Of a stretch of DNA of 64,000 bases, positions 42,868-53,300 are shown one piece after another. Each line of letters starts with the position of its first letter. Position 1 is the stretch's first letter. A program made the position numbers and the translations under genes. The notes under the pieces are model-generated. The model was given only the letters and a program-made list of their open reading frames with translations. It made no database searches and was not told the origin of the DNA. Source of the DNA: Thermoguttaceae bacterium (GTDB taxonomy: Bacteria > Planctomycetota > Planctomycetia > Pirellulales > Thermoguttaceae); NCBI GenBank assembly GCA_017937685.1, contig JAGBDD010000197.1:1-64000 (forward strand), read 5' to 3'.

Positions 42868-44052
42868 ATGACGCCGAACCGCCTCAAAATTCTCCTCGTT
42901 ATTCCGACGCTCGACCGTTGCGGCGCCGAAAAACAGTTGACGCTTCTCGCGGCGAACCTCCCCAAGGAGCGTTTCGACGTTCGCGTCGTCGCGCTGACGC
43001 GGGGCGGCCCTTACGAAGCGACGCTCCGCGACGCCGGCGTTCCGGTCGACATAATCGGCAAAACCGCCAAATTTTCGCCGCGCGCCTATTGGCGATTGAA
43101 GAAAATCATTCGCGACTTCCGCCCCGACGTCGTTCACACTTGGCTTTTCGCCGCGAACGCTTACGGACGGCGCGCCGCGTTTTCGCTCGGCGTTCCGGCG
43201 GTTGTTTGCGGCGAACGTTGCCTCGACCCTTGGAAGGCGCGTTGGCAAGGTTGGGTCGACCGCCGTCTCGAACCGAAAACGGACGCGTTCGCGGTCAACA
43301 GCTCCGGAATCGTCGACTTTTACGTCGAGCGCGGAATCCCCGCCGAGAAGTTCGTCGTTATCCCGAACGCCGTCGAGCCGCCGACCTTCCCGCGCTCCGC
43401 AGATTCCGCGACCGCCGACGCCGCTAAGATCGCGTTGTTAAAAGAGTTAAAACTCCCTTACGAGCCGGGCCGCCTTCCGTTTTTGATCGGGTTGGTCGCG
43501 CGACTTTGGCCGCAAAAACGCGTCAAAGAGGCGCTTTGGGCCGCCGACCAACTGAAATTCGCCCAACTCGACTTTTACCTCCTCGTTATCGGCGACGGCC
43601 CGGAGCGCGAGTCGCTCCTCCGTTATCGCGACGCCCTGCGAGCAACCGACCGCGTCCGTTTCCTCGGCGAGCGCGACGACGTTTCGCGCCTTATGCCGAC
43701 GTTCGATCTCCTTTGGAATTGCAGCGCTTACGAAGGTCAGTCGAACGCGATTTTGGAAGCGCAAAGTTGCGGCGTTCCGGTCGTCGCTTCGGACGTCCCC
43801 GGCAACCGCGACCTCGTTATCCCCGGCGAAACCGGCGTTTTAATTCCCGAGTTCGACGGCGACCGTATCCGCCGCCGCACCGCGCTGACTCGCGAAACGT
43901 TCCGCCTGTTGAAACCCGAGAACGCCGAACGCCGCCGCGCGCTCGCCGACGCCGCTCGGGCCCGAGTCGAACGCGAATTTTCGCTCGACGCGCTAATCGC
44001 CCGGCACGTCGAGCTTTACGAACGCTTGGTCGCCGAAAAAAAACGCCGTTGA
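42868..44052 (+). CDS. Glycosyltransferase family 4 (GT-B fold)
   Basis: A 394-residue transferase of the GT-B type. The N-terminal domain begins ILLVIPTLDRCGAEKQLTLLA with the glycine/alanine-rich acceptor loop. VVHTWLFAANAYGR and VVCGERCLDPW are further blocks. The donor-binding C-terminal domain has LIGLVARLWPQKRVKEALWA and VIGDGPERESLL, and a final E-x7-E type motif in SAYEGQSNAILEAQSCGVPVVAS. NDP-sugar donor and acceptor are unknown. A role in exopolysaccharide or glycolipid synthesis is likely. It is followed after 209 bases by a carbonic anhydrase gene. Confidence 0.88.
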   Translation: MTPNRLKILLVIPTLDRCGAEKQLTLLAANLPKERFDVRVVALTRGGPYEATLRDAGVPVDIIGKTAKFSPRAYWRLKKIIRDFRPDVVHTWLFAANAYGRRAAFSLGVPAVVCGERCLDPWKARWQGWVDRRLEPKTDAFAVNSSGIVDFYVERGIPAEKFVVIPNAVEPPTFPRSADSATADAAKIALLKELKLPYEPGRLPFLIGLVARLWPQKRVKEALWAADQLKFAQLDFYLLVIGDGPERESLLRYRDALRATDRVRFLGERDDVSRLMPTFDLLWNCSAYEGQSNAILEAQSCGVPVVASDVPGNRDLVIPGETGVLIPEFDGDRIRRRTALTRETFRLLKPENAERRRALADAARARVEREFSLDALIARHVELYERLVAEKKRR

Positions 44053-44261
44053 CCGTCCGTCGTTCCCGTTTTCCCGTCCAAAAATCAAACGCCGCGCCGC
44101 CGTCTCCTCGACGTTCGAAGCGCGGTCGTTTGCCGTTTATTTACCCCTTTGCGCGCCGGAGCCTCTTTTACGTCGTCCCCGACGTCGCGTTTGTTTCCGG
44201 AGCGCCGCGCCCTTCGTTCGACGCGACGCCGCTTAACCCCAACGATTAGGAGCTTTACCCA

Positions 44262-44990
44262 ATGAAACGCGTCGCGTTTTCTTTCCTCGCTCTCGCCCTT
44301 CTCTCGACCTGCGCCCTTTTCTCGTCCCTCGCCGTCGCGAGCGACGCGGGCCCCGACGTTTCCGCCGAAGAGGCGCTTCGTCTTCTCGTTCAAGGCAACG
44401 AACGTTTCGCCGCGAACAAAACCGCGCACCCGCACTCGAACTTCGCCCGTCTCGTCGACACGGCGGAACACGGCCAACACCCGTTCGCGACGGTTCTCGG
44501 CTGCAGCGACTCTCGCGTTCCGGTCGAGCTTCTCTTCGACCAAGGCTTCGGCGACGTGTTCGTCGTTCGCGTCGCGGGCGGGGTTTGCGCCGACGACGAA
44601 ACCGGTTCGATCGAGTACGGCGTTTCGCACCTCGGCACGCCGATTTTGGTCGTTTTGGGACACACGCAATGCGGCGCGGTAACGGCGACGGTCGAACACG
44701 AACACGCCGACGGGCACATTAAATCGCTCGTTTCGCATATCGAACCGGCGGTGAAACGCGTTCGCGCCGCTCGTCCGGAGCTTTCCGGCGCCGCGCTGAT
44801 CGAAGCGGCGGTCGTCGAAAACGTTTACGTCGCGATCGAAGAGCTTTTCGATCACAGCCCGACGACGGTCGAAGCGCTTGAAAAGGGCAAACTTTGGATC
44901 GTTCCGGCGATTTACAACGTCAAAACCGGTAAAGTCGACTGGCGCGACCCGATTAAGTCGAAAAAAGACTTGAAAAACGTCAAAAAATAA
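44262..44990 (+). CDS. Beta-class carbonic anhydrase with signal peptide
   Basis: Interconverts CO2 and bicarbonate with a zinc site. A 242-residue protein whose first 27 residues form a signal peptide (FSFLALALLSTCALFSSLAVAS), so it acts outside the cytoplasm. The zinc ligands and partners are in GCSDSRVPVE (C81, D83, R85) and GHTQCGAV (H134, C137), with VRVAGG in between. Beta-class enzymes are mostly cytosolic, so export is notable. AGGAG sits nine bases before the ATG. It faces the esterase gene, and both share a bidirectional terminator. Confidence 0.92.
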   Translation: MKRVAFSFLALALLSTCALFSSLAVASDAGPDVSAEEALRLLVQGNERFAANKTAHPHSNFARLVDTAEHGQHPFATVLGCSDSRVPVELLFDQGFGDVFVVRVAGGVCADDETGSIEYGVSHLGTPILVVLGHTQCGAVTATVEHEHADGHIKSLVSHIEPAVKRVRAARPELSGAALIEAAVVENVYVAIEELFDHSPTTVEALEKGKLWIVPAIYNVKTGKVDWRDPIKSKKDLKNVKK

Positions 44991-45070
44991 TGATAACGTT
45001 AGCGTTGCGATTCTTACGTTTAAAATTCGCGACATTAACGCGCGGTTTTATACGACGACGCGTTACAAAC

Positions 45071-45123
45071 GTTAAAAAGCCGCTCGTTCCGACGTTTTTT
45101 TTCGGGCGAGCGGCTTTTTTAAC
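45071..45123. terminator. Bidirectional terminator between carbonic anhydrase and esterase genes
   Basis: GTTAAAAAGCCGCTCG (45071-45086) pairs with CGAGCGGCTTTTTTAAC (45107-45123). Runs of A and T on both ends serve both converging genes. Confidence 0.85.
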
Positions 45124-45129
45124 GCGACA

Positions 45130-47241
45130 TTACTTAACGCGTTCCAACTTCAAGATCGTCGGGGTTTGCGTCGTTGTCAAGCGCGGAATCGTCGGAAGCC
45201 CGTTTTCGTCCGCGACGATTTCCCCCTCTTGAGCGCCAAACGTCCAGCGCAACTTCTCGCCCGGCTTGACTTCGAAGCGTTGCAGGCGACGAAGCGAAAC
45301 GTCCGCCGTCGACTCGGTCGGAGCTTCGAAAATCTTCGAATCCAACTCTTTAGCGGTCGTTAAACGCAACTCGATCTCGAAACGTTCCGCCTCGTCCGCG
45401 ACGTTGCGCCAACGGAAAAACGCGCCGCGCTGACCCGCCGGAGCGTCCGCCGCGCATTCCGGCCAAGGCGACTTATTGTCGCTCGTCGCGTCGACGAAGA
45501 CCGGATACGCTTCGTTCCTGCGGATTTCCGTCCAAGGGAACGTATTCGTCAAGTCGTTGATTTTTGCGATTTTAGCGTCGTTGTTCTCGTGTCCGAAATT
45601 CCCCCAATACGCGATCAGCGAATAACGTCGAGACGACGCGGCGTCAAACAACTCTTCGCGTCCAAACGCCCATTGATCGTTCGGCGCCGAATAGTCGATA
45701 CAAACCGGCGGATCGACCGGCTTGAAATCCTTATATTTTTCAGGTTGCGTAACGCCGAGACGGTCGAGAGCGTGTCGCGCGCCCGCCGGAACGTTCGCCT
45801 TAATCGCCGCGAACACGTCGCCGTTACTCAAACCGAGTCCGAGCGTTCCGCTCCCCCCCATCGAGTTGCCGCAAAGATAAACGCGGTTCGGGTCGCAACC
45901 GTAAGTCTCGACAGCCCAAGCGATAGAGTCGAGAACGCGCAACTCGACCGGCTGTTTTTCGACGCCGGAGCGCTCGGCGTTATCCGCCGTAATCTCCGCT
46001 TCGTCGGCGCGCCGTCCGCCCCACCACCAGTCGGTCGACTTGTTGTCCCAGCAGTCGACGAAGATTCCGTAAAAGTCGTCCGGAACGCGATAAATATCGT
46101 GATTGCCAACGGTTAACGTGCAGTCGAGCGCCGTTTTCGCGGAGTGTCCGGCGGAGTGCAAGACGACGTAAAGCGGACGTCCCGTCGCAGGCCCGGTTTT
46201 CGGGTAAACGATGTAAAACTTATCCGTTTGCTCCGGATTTTTCGCGCCCCATTTCTCGAGTTGACCGTGTTCGTAAAGCAAGGTTTGACGGTCGTTAAAG
46301 ACCTCCGCTCCAACGAGGCGCGGCGCCAAACGCTCTTCGACGGCGCGCTTTTTGAGCGTTTCGATTCGAGCGCGGTAACGGGCGAAAATTTCTTCGCGCG
46401 GCGTCAGTTTATCGCCTTCGTAACGTCCGTGGAAGACGCGAATTTCCAACGCTTTAGGATCGTTCAACGCCGTTAAAATTCCGTCGAGCGTCGCGACGAG
46501 TTTTTCGTCGCCCGGCAAATACGGAATCGCAAAATCGATCAAATCGGCGGCGATCAAGAAGTTATCCGGCTCCTTGGCGAAGGTTTCGACCGGCGGCAAC
46601 TTGTCGAGCGACGCGCGGCAAAACGGCTTCATCCAACGAGTAAAGTCGGCGAAGAAGAGTTCCAACTCGGCCCGACGCGCCGCTTTCCAAACGACGTCTT
46701 GCGACAACGCGTCGATTGCCGTTTCGATCGCCGTCTTTTCTTCGACAACGGCGCCGTGTAGCGCGGCGATTTTGTCTTGTTCGAAGTCGGTCGCGTAATA
46801 CTTCTTAATCATTGTGCCGCCGTGATTTTCATCGAAAATCAAACCGGTGATCCGGTCGCGACGGAGCATAACGTCGGAGACGAACGCGTCCCAATCGGTC
46901 GACGCGGCGTCGGGCGCCGGAACGTCGAATTTCGGGAATTTAACGGTCGTCAACTTGATGAGATCGCGACCGCAAGTCTTTTTATTAGCGTACCAAGCGC
47001 GTTGCAAGTCGGGGTCGTCCGCCGGGTAGTCGGGCAGCGCGAAGCGCGCCGCGAAGGCCGCGTAATCGGCGCAATAATCGGGCGCCGCGTCTTTGCCGTC
47101 TTGCGTAATTTCTTGCGCCCAAACGCGTTGCGTCGACTCCGACGCAAAAAAGGAATCCGCCGACGTCCCGTAACCGAGCGCCGCCGCTAGAAGCGCGACC
47201 GTCGCGACGGAAGCGCCGTTTCTTTTCGTTAAAAGGCTCAT
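45130..47241 (-). CDS. Secreted alpha/beta-hydrolase (carbohydrate esterase-like)
   Basis: A 703-residue exported protein from the ATG at 47241 (AGAAAG upstream); an ATG at 47259 is possible. The signal peptide is VATVALLAAALGY. A helical N-terminal half of unknown type is followed by an alpha/beta-hydrolase domain with RPLYVVLHSAGHSA and the nucleophile elbow YLCGNSMGGSGTLGLGL (serine near residue 460). IAYWGNFGHENND holds a likely catalytic histidine. It resembles feruloyl or acetyl-xylan esterases and PHB-depolymerase-like enzymes. A C-terminal beta-rich part ends the protein. Following GH36 and GH106 genes on the same strand, a deacylating role on the same glycan is inferred. Confidence 0.75.
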   Translation of the reverse strand: MSLLTKRNGASVATVALLAAALGYGTSADSFFASESTQRVWAQEITQDGKDAAPDYCADYAAFAARFALPDYPADDPDLQRAWYANKKTCGRDLIKLTTVKFPKFDVPAPDAASTDWDAFVSDVMLRRDRITGLIFDENHGGTMIKKYYATDFEQDKIAALHGAVVEEKTAIETAIDALSQDVVWKAARRAELELFFADFTRWMKPFCRASLDKLPPVETFAKEPDNFLIAADLIDFAIPYLPGDEKLVATLDGILTALNDPKALEIRVFHGRYEGDKLTPREEIFARYRARIETLKKRAVEERLAPRLVGAEVFNDRQTLLYEHGQLEKWGAKNPEQTDKFYIVYPKTGPATGRPLYVVLHSAGHSAKTALDCTLTVGNHDIYRVPDDFYGIFVDCWDNKSTDWWWGGRRADEAEITADNAERSGVEKQPVELRVLDSIAWAVETYGCDPNRVYLCGNSMGGSGTLGLGLSNGDVFAAIKANVPAGARHALDRLGVTQPEKYKDFKPVDPPVCIDYSAPNDQWAFGREELFDAASSRRYSLIAYWGNFGHENNDAKIAKINDLTNTFPWTEIRRNEAYPVFVDATSDNKSPWPECAADAPAGQRGAFFRWRNVADEAERFEIELRLTTAKELDSKIFEAPTESTADVSLRRLQRFEVKPGEKLRWTFGAQEGEIVADENGLPTIPRLTTTQTPTILKLERVK

Positions 47242-47455
47242 TTTCGTTCTTTCTAACATATTCCGTTAAAATCAGTTATCGTCGACGCAATGTTCATCGA
47301 CGTCGCGTCGCTTAAAATCGCGTTTTAAGTTCCGCGTGGAACCAAACCGTCGTTCGACGGCAAAACGCGCCGATTCCTTTCGAAACCGACGCGTCGACCG
47401 ACGCCGCTTAAACTTCCGCGACGTCGAAACTTAACGCTCAACGACCTCGCATCGT

Positions 47456-50101
47456 TTATTTAACGGCGTTAATTTTGCGCGCCGGAACGGCGACGGCGCG
47501 ATATTTCAGAATCGTCGCGTTCGGAGCGTCGTTGATTTCGATCAAGAGCCCCTTGCTCGAAAGCTCGGCGCCGGAAGCCTTTACGATCGCGCCGGTATCG
47601 ACGTTTTCAATCTCGTAAATCGCGTTTTCATCAAGACCGCGGAGCTTAAAGCGCCCGGCGACCATCGTCGAATCGGGACGACGGAACATCTGAATAATCC
47701 CGGAGTTATCGGCGTCGCGATGGTACTGCCAACCGACCCAAACGTCTTGCGCGGTCGAAATGGAAGTCAGCGGGTAATAATCGGCGCCGAAGTACGGAGC
47801 GACCGTATCTCGCCAAATCGCAAGGTTTTTACGCACGACGTCCCAATCGGCCTCGTCGTCGCGAATATCGTAACAGAAGTTAAAATACGGCACGAAGAGC
47901 GAGCGGATTTTGTAGTCGTCGAAAGCGCGCGTTCCGGAACCGAAGTACGGAATCCACAACGCCATACCGTAAGAGTGGATTTGTTGCCCGACCGGTTCGA
48001 GGAGGTAGTCGCTGCGCAGAAGCGGGACGGCGCGTCGCAACGTTTCTAAGTCGTTGCGGCGTCCGCCCGAAGCGCAGGAGTCGATGCGCAGTCCCGGGTT
48101 GCGTTCGAGGAGCGCGTCCCAATATTTCAGGTAGCCCTCGACGTAACGAATTTCGCTAATCCCTTGCCGATCCTCGGGATCCGCGTTGCGCCAGAAGCTC
48201 AGCGGGTCGATGTTGTAGTCTTGGCGATAGAAGTCGATTCCTTCTTTCTTGAGGAGACCGTCGACGTGATTCGTCAGCCAATCGAGCGCTTCCGGATTTC
48301 CTAAGTTGAGCAATCCTCCGTCTTTACCGCCGAAAATCCATTCCGGGTGATTTTCCGGGAGCCACGTCCCCGAGTGGACGCGCTCCGGTTCAAACCAGAC
48401 GATCGACTCGACGCCTTTCGCCCGACCGCGGTCGGTGATCGGTCGAAAACCGCCCGGAAAACGCGTTTGATCGACTTCCCAAGTCCCAGTTTTAGGCCAA
48501 CTTCCGTCGCACGGGTACCAACCGGCGTCCATCCACCAGTAATCGAGTTTCAAACCGCGTTCGAGGTAGAGATCGATGAATTGATTTTGCGTTTCGGTCG
48601 TCGCTTGCGTCATCTCGGCGAAGAAGTGCGAACTGCACGCCGCAAGGTGCGACTCAATAACCTTACCCTTCTTATTGTTGGGGTTAGCTTTATCCGGAAC
48701 GCGCGGAACGTTCCACTCGACCATCCAGCGGCGCCAAATATTTTGCGCGGCGAACCAATCGTCGCGGAACCAAGGCCCGACGACGGCGATCGGCGACCTA
48801 ACTTCTTCGCCCGCAAGGAGTTTGAATCGCGTCAACTCTTGCCCGGCGGCAACGCGGGTTTCGAGGGCGCCCTGACGCTCGAACTTCGCCGCCCACTGCC
48901 CCGACCAACCGAGAACGATAATCCAACCTTTGTCGAGCGATTCGAGGTTAAAGTACGGCATATAAGCGTTTGTGGGGCGCCCGCCGCTCGTCGCGACGTC
49001 CTTAACGGCGCCCGGATTAAGAACCGTCGTCAACGGCATATAATCGTCGATACGGCAAGGACTTCCGACCGAGTAATGCAACTTAAATTCTCGTTCGTCG
49101 TTCCAACGCGCCGCGTCGCCGCAGTTCGGATCCCAACCGCTGTACGGACGGCGTTCGAAAGCGTCGCGCCCGAAAATCGCGTCGATCGGTTTGATATTTT
49201 CAATGATCGGCGTGTCGACGTCGGAAAGATTTTTGAACTTAAGCGACCATTCGACAAAGGGATAGCCGACGTAATCGATCGCTTCGCAAGCGACTTGCAA
49301 ACGGTCGCCCGGCTCCGTTAACGTCAAGCGACGCAAGACTTTGCCGTCGATTTCTTCCTTCGCGCGCTCGACTTTCCAATCTTTCAAGAAAGTCCGCGAC
49401 GACTTGCCGTCGTAAACGAACGAGAACGGGAAATCGACCTCGAACGTTCGGTCGTAGGTTCCGGAGTCCGTCAACTCCAAGTCGCTCAAATAAACGACTT
49501 CGCCGTCTTCGTATTCGACTTTCGCGTCGGCCCAGTCGGATTGGTCGCAAGAGATGTTCCCTTGCGGATCGATGAGAAGCGCGAACTCTTGGGCGCCGTT
49601 CAGCGCGACGTCGACGGGAGCGCCCGCCTTGCCGCCGGTCATCAACTCGCTTTCATAAAGTCCGACGTCGTTCGACTTAACGGCAAACTTAACCGAGCCG
49701 CCGCCGTTGGCCGTTTCAGGCGCGTTCGTATCGATTCCGACGACCGCCGTAAAGCGTTTCGCCTTTTTCGGAAGCCGAACGATCAACTCGCTCGGCGCGT
49801 GGCAGTAAAGTCCTTTGTTAAAGGTTTTATCGGCGATTTTCAGTGTCTTGTCGTAACGCTTGTCGACCAAGACCGGATCGTGATTTTTGAGAACTTCGAC
49901 TCCGAGTTTCGGCGTCGCGACGGTCGTCGTATCGATTCCGTCGAATTTCGCGCCAAGCCAACGCGCTTTCGCCGCCGCTTCCTTTTCGTTAAGCGTTTGA
50001 AACTTCTCGGCTTGCGCCGTCGCCGTCCAACCGCCGCAAACGACCGCCGTCAAAAGAGCGCCGTAAAGGAACGCGCCCGTTTTACTTTTTTTTCGCAACA
50101 T
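47456..50101 (-). CDS. Secreted GH36-type alpha-galactosidase with NPCBM-like N-terminal domain
   Basis: Cleaves terminal alpha-galactose from oligo- or polysaccharides. The 881-residue protein starts with a signal peptide (residues 5-31, ending TAQAEKF). An NPCBM-like carbohydrate-binding domain follows at about 40-200 (DKTFNKGLYCHAPSELIVRL, VGIDTNAPE). The catalytic barrel has LDYWWMDAGWYP, SIVWFEPERVHSGTWL, GIDFYRQDYN (nucleophile D628) and DSCASGGRRNDLE (acid/base D684). Conserved order and residues identify GH36. A sigma70-type promoter lies at 50230-50258. The gene is the second last in a minus-strand run of four exported proteins. Confidence 0.93.
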   Translation of the reverse strand: MLRKKSKTGAFLYGALLTAVVCGGWTATAQAEKFQTLNEKEAAAKARWLGAKFDGIDTTTVATPKLGVEVLKNHDPVLVDKRYDKTLKIADKTFNKGLYCHAPSELIVRLPKKAKRFTAVVGIDTNAPETANGGGSVKFAVKSNDVGLYESELMTGGKAGAPVDVALNGAQEFALLIDPQGNISCDQSDWADAKVEYEDGEVVYLSDLELTDSGTYDRTFEVDFPFSFVYDGKSSRTFLKDWKVERAKEEIDGKVLRRLTLTEPGDRLQVACEAIDYVGYPFVEWSLKFKNLSDVDTPIIENIKPIDAIFGRDAFERRPYSGWDPNCGDAARWNDEREFKLHYSVGSPCRIDDYMPLTTVLNPGAVKDVATSGGRPTNAYMPYFNLESLDKGWIIVLGWSGQWAAKFERQGALETRVAAGQELTRFKLLAGEEVRSPIAVVGPWFRDDWFAAQNIWRRWMVEWNVPRVPDKANPNNKKGKVIESHLAACSSHFFAEMTQATTETQNQFIDLYLERGLKLDYWWMDAGWYPCDGSWPKTGTWEVDQTRFPGGFRPITDRGRAKGVESIVWFEPERVHSGTWLPENHPEWIFGGKDGGLLNLGNPEALDWLTNHVDGLLKKEGIDFYRQDYNIDPLSFWRNADPEDRQGISEIRYVEGYLKYWDALLERNPGLRIDSCASGGRRNDLETLRRAVPLLRSDYLLEPVGQQIHSYGMALWIPYFGSGTRAFDDYKIRSLFVPYFNFCYDIRDDEADWDVVRKNLAIWRDTVAPYFGADYYPLTSISTAQDVWVGWQYHRDADNSGIIQMFRRPDSTMVAGRFKLRGLDENAIYEIENVDTGAIVKASGAELSSKGLLIEINDAPNATILKYRAVAVPARKINAVK

Positions 50102-50229
50102 AAATTACTCCGCAAATACAAGGGGAACGTCGCAACGCTCCGATTCAATTTAACAGCGTTTTCTCGAAATTCAACACGCAAACGCCCGTAAATCGTTTCG
50201 CAATCGCTCGAAAACGCGTCGATTCGTTA

Positions 50230-50258
50230 AGTATACCGCTTCGGCAAACGAAATTCAA
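50230..50258 (-). promoter_or_regulatory. Promoter of the GH36 gene (minus strand)
   Basis: TTGAAT (complement of 50253-50258), 17-bp spacer, TATACT (complement of 50230-50235), followed by TAACGAA. The identical boxes and spacing occur before the GH106 gene. Confidence 0.7.
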
Positions 50259-50342
50259 GAAGGCGCGCCAAAATTTTCGCTCCAACGCGCCGTTTTACAA
50301 AAAAAATAAGAATATGCCGCCGCAAAAAAACAAACTTTTTTC

Positions 50343-50387
50343 AAAAAATCAAACGCGACGTTTCCGGCGACTCGAAAACGCCGCGTT
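50343..50387 (-). terminator. Terminator of the GH106 gene (minus strand)
   Basis: AAACGCCGCGTT (50376-50387) pairs with AACGCGACGTTT (50352-50363) with one G-U pair and a 12-nt loop; the minus strand then reads TGATTTTTTG. Confidence 0.75.
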
Positions 50388-50396
50388 CGTCGCTTG

Positions 50397-53300
50397 TTAA
50401 CGCTCGTCGACGCGACGGCCTAAGCGAACCGGCCCAAGCAAACCGGACGGCAAAAGCTGATGGTCGCCGGGTCTCCATTGCGGGTTCGACGTTCGCGTAA
50501 ACCGCTTTTCGGGCGGCAAACTCGCGTCGCCGATCAGCCGGTTGCACCAAAGATTCGCGACCGAAATCGTTAAACGGTTGTCTTTAGCTTTAAGCAAACC
50601 GCTCGGAATCTCGACGCGCCAAGGGTCGGTCCAAACGACGCCTAGCGACTCGCCGTTCAACTCGACGCGCGCCATCGCGCCGACTTCGCCGAGTTCGAGG
50701 AAGAAACCGTCCTCCTCCGCCGCGTCTTCCGGAAGGTCGAACGACTTCTCGTAAACCCCGACGCCGGAATAGTATCGGAGAATCGGGTCGGCGTTTTTCG
50801 ACCAATCTTGAAGCGTTTCGAACCGCTCGACGCGACGTCGTCCTTCCGGGAAATCGCGTCCCGAGGCGGCGTTTTGATCGAACGCGACGCTCCAAGCTCC
50901 ATTCAAAACGTCGAAATATTCCGACTTGGCGTCGTCGTCAAAGAGTCGCGACGTCGGCGCCAGCTCTTGCGGCGCCGCGTCGTTTTCAGCGTTATTTTCC
51001 GCGGCTTTTTTCGAAACGTCGGCGCTCAAAGCGTCGTCGTTAAAGTCCGGTCGGAAAACGACTAACCAACTTTGCGACGGCGCAAAACTCAGCGGAATCG
51101 TCGTCCGCCCGTTCTCCTCCCGCAAAACATCGACGCGATAACGACGCCCCGTCGTCGGATCCCAAAGTTGCGCCTTTTTCCCGGAAACGCGGAAGACGCA
51201 ATCCGCCGTTTGCGCGACGCCAAGTCGATTCCCGACGAAGTAAACGTCCGCGTCGCCGTCGATTCGACGAACCCAACGAACGTCTCCGGTCGACTCAAAG
51301 TCCGGCGCAAGTCCGCGTTCTTTAAGGAGTTGCGCGACAAACGTAAAGCTCGGATACGTCGCGTCGCCCGATTTCGGCGGCGCGAGCCCCCAAGGCGACG
51401 TCCCGTAACCGCCAATTTCAACCGCCGCGACCGCTCCGCTTTCTCCGTTCGGCGCGTTCGCCGTCCAAGTCGAGTCGGTCAAAATCGGCGCTAAATTCGA
51501 CGCCGCGTCGCCGAAATCAATCGCGGCGAGAAGTCCCGCCGGATTCGGCGTTTCCCCTTCGTTTACGACGTCGATTCGCAAATCGTTTTTACCCGGCTTC
51601 AAGACGTCGTCGAGCGCGTAAACGTCCGGGGCGCGGAAGTTGGAACCGCTTCCCAAACGCTTGCCGTTGACGTAAAGCTCGTAAACGTTGTCGGCGGCGA
51701 TCGAAATCGACGCGTCGCTAACGTCGGCGTTTTCAGGAACTTCGAAGGTTTTGAAAAATTCGCGTTTCTCGCCCGGCGCGGCGCGTCCGAAATCGGCGTT
51801 CGCCCAAATCCAACGAGCGTCGAGAAGCGGAGCGCGGCGCGGCGTCGATTTCCCGGTTCCCGGCGGCGCGATCGGCGGATTCTTTCCGTTCCAAAGCGCG
51901 TCCAACTCGGCGTTTAACGCGGCGTCGGCGTTCGGATAATTTTCGAGACCGGGCGCGCGTTTCGGACGCGTTCCGACGATCGGAACCCCGGCGTCGGCGA
52001 GTTCGCGCAACTTTTTAGCCAACTCCGGCGTCATCGTTTCGGTTTGCGGCAAGACGAGAACCGAATAAGTCGCGCCGCCCGGGAAAACGATTTTACCGTT
52101 CTTCGCAACCGCCGAATCTAAAAGAACTTGCGGCGCGCAACCGTCGAAGTTGTACCCGCGTTTGTCTTTAAATTCGCCGCCTAAAAACGCCGACGTCGGC
52201 GGAACGAAAACGGTCGGCGCGTCCTCGCGATCGAGAAAAAGGACGTCCGCCGACGGAATGCCGCGCTGTAAAACCGCTTGAACTCGGGAGATATAATCGC
52301 AGTACCCGTCCGCCATCGGGAACCAAGTTTGCGTCCTATCCCAGTGCATCCCGTGTCCGCCGAGCGAAAGCCCCGGCGCGTCCGAGTTCGGCTGAGCGCA
52401 CATCCGATGAAAAACGAGACGGTTAATCCCGGCGCAAAACGCCCAGTCGCCCTGCCGTTTCGCGGCGCCCGGGTGCTGTCGCCACTTATCGCCGCTCGTC
52501 GTAAACGATTCCGCGCCAACAACTTGCGCTCCGGTCGTATGTCCGCTCGAAACCGCTTCGAAAACGCTGAAATCGGCGTCGAACCCGTATCCGCGCGACC
52601 AAAATTCGCCCATCGGGACGTTCGCCGCTCGGAAAAGGTAAAGGTCGCCCGCCGGGTTGAGATCGTAAGCCTCCGTCGAAAAATCGAGTCCGCGCGCCGC
52701 TCCTAACTCTTTCATTCGCAAGACGTTATTCTCGTAAACCAGCTCGCGCGCCGTCCGCCGCAAGTCCCAAAGGAAGCGTTCCGTTTTCTCGACGCTTTCG
52801 ACCGGAATCCCGAACATCGCCGGCGTCCAAGGGAGCGGATCGTATCCGCGACGTTTTGTAAAGTGTTTGCGAAAATTCTCCGACCAGTTCTGCGAACTCA
52901 TTTCCCAACTGTCGTGATGCAGCGTCGTAAACTCCGCGACGTCAAGCATTTTCGCGTTAAAGGCGGCGAAGTGCGCGTCGATTCCGGACGTCTCGAACTT
53001 ATCCGATTCGAGCCCGAGTCCGGCGTCGGGAGCGGGACGCGTCGTTTGCCCGGTCAAGCGGCGTCCGAGTCGCAAAATCGTCCACTCGCCCTCCGGAACG
53101 TCCCAAGTCAGGCGACCGTTCGCGTCCATAAACTGAGAAATATCGCGAATTTGCGACGCGCCGACGATGGAATCGGCGGCGTCGGGCGTTTCCGACGTCG
53201 GCGGCAAAAACGGTTTGACGCCGGGTAGCGACGAGTACGGCGGGCGGAAAAAAAGCGCCTTTTCCTCCCAATCGGGAAGTCGCCAATTCCCTTTCGGCGT

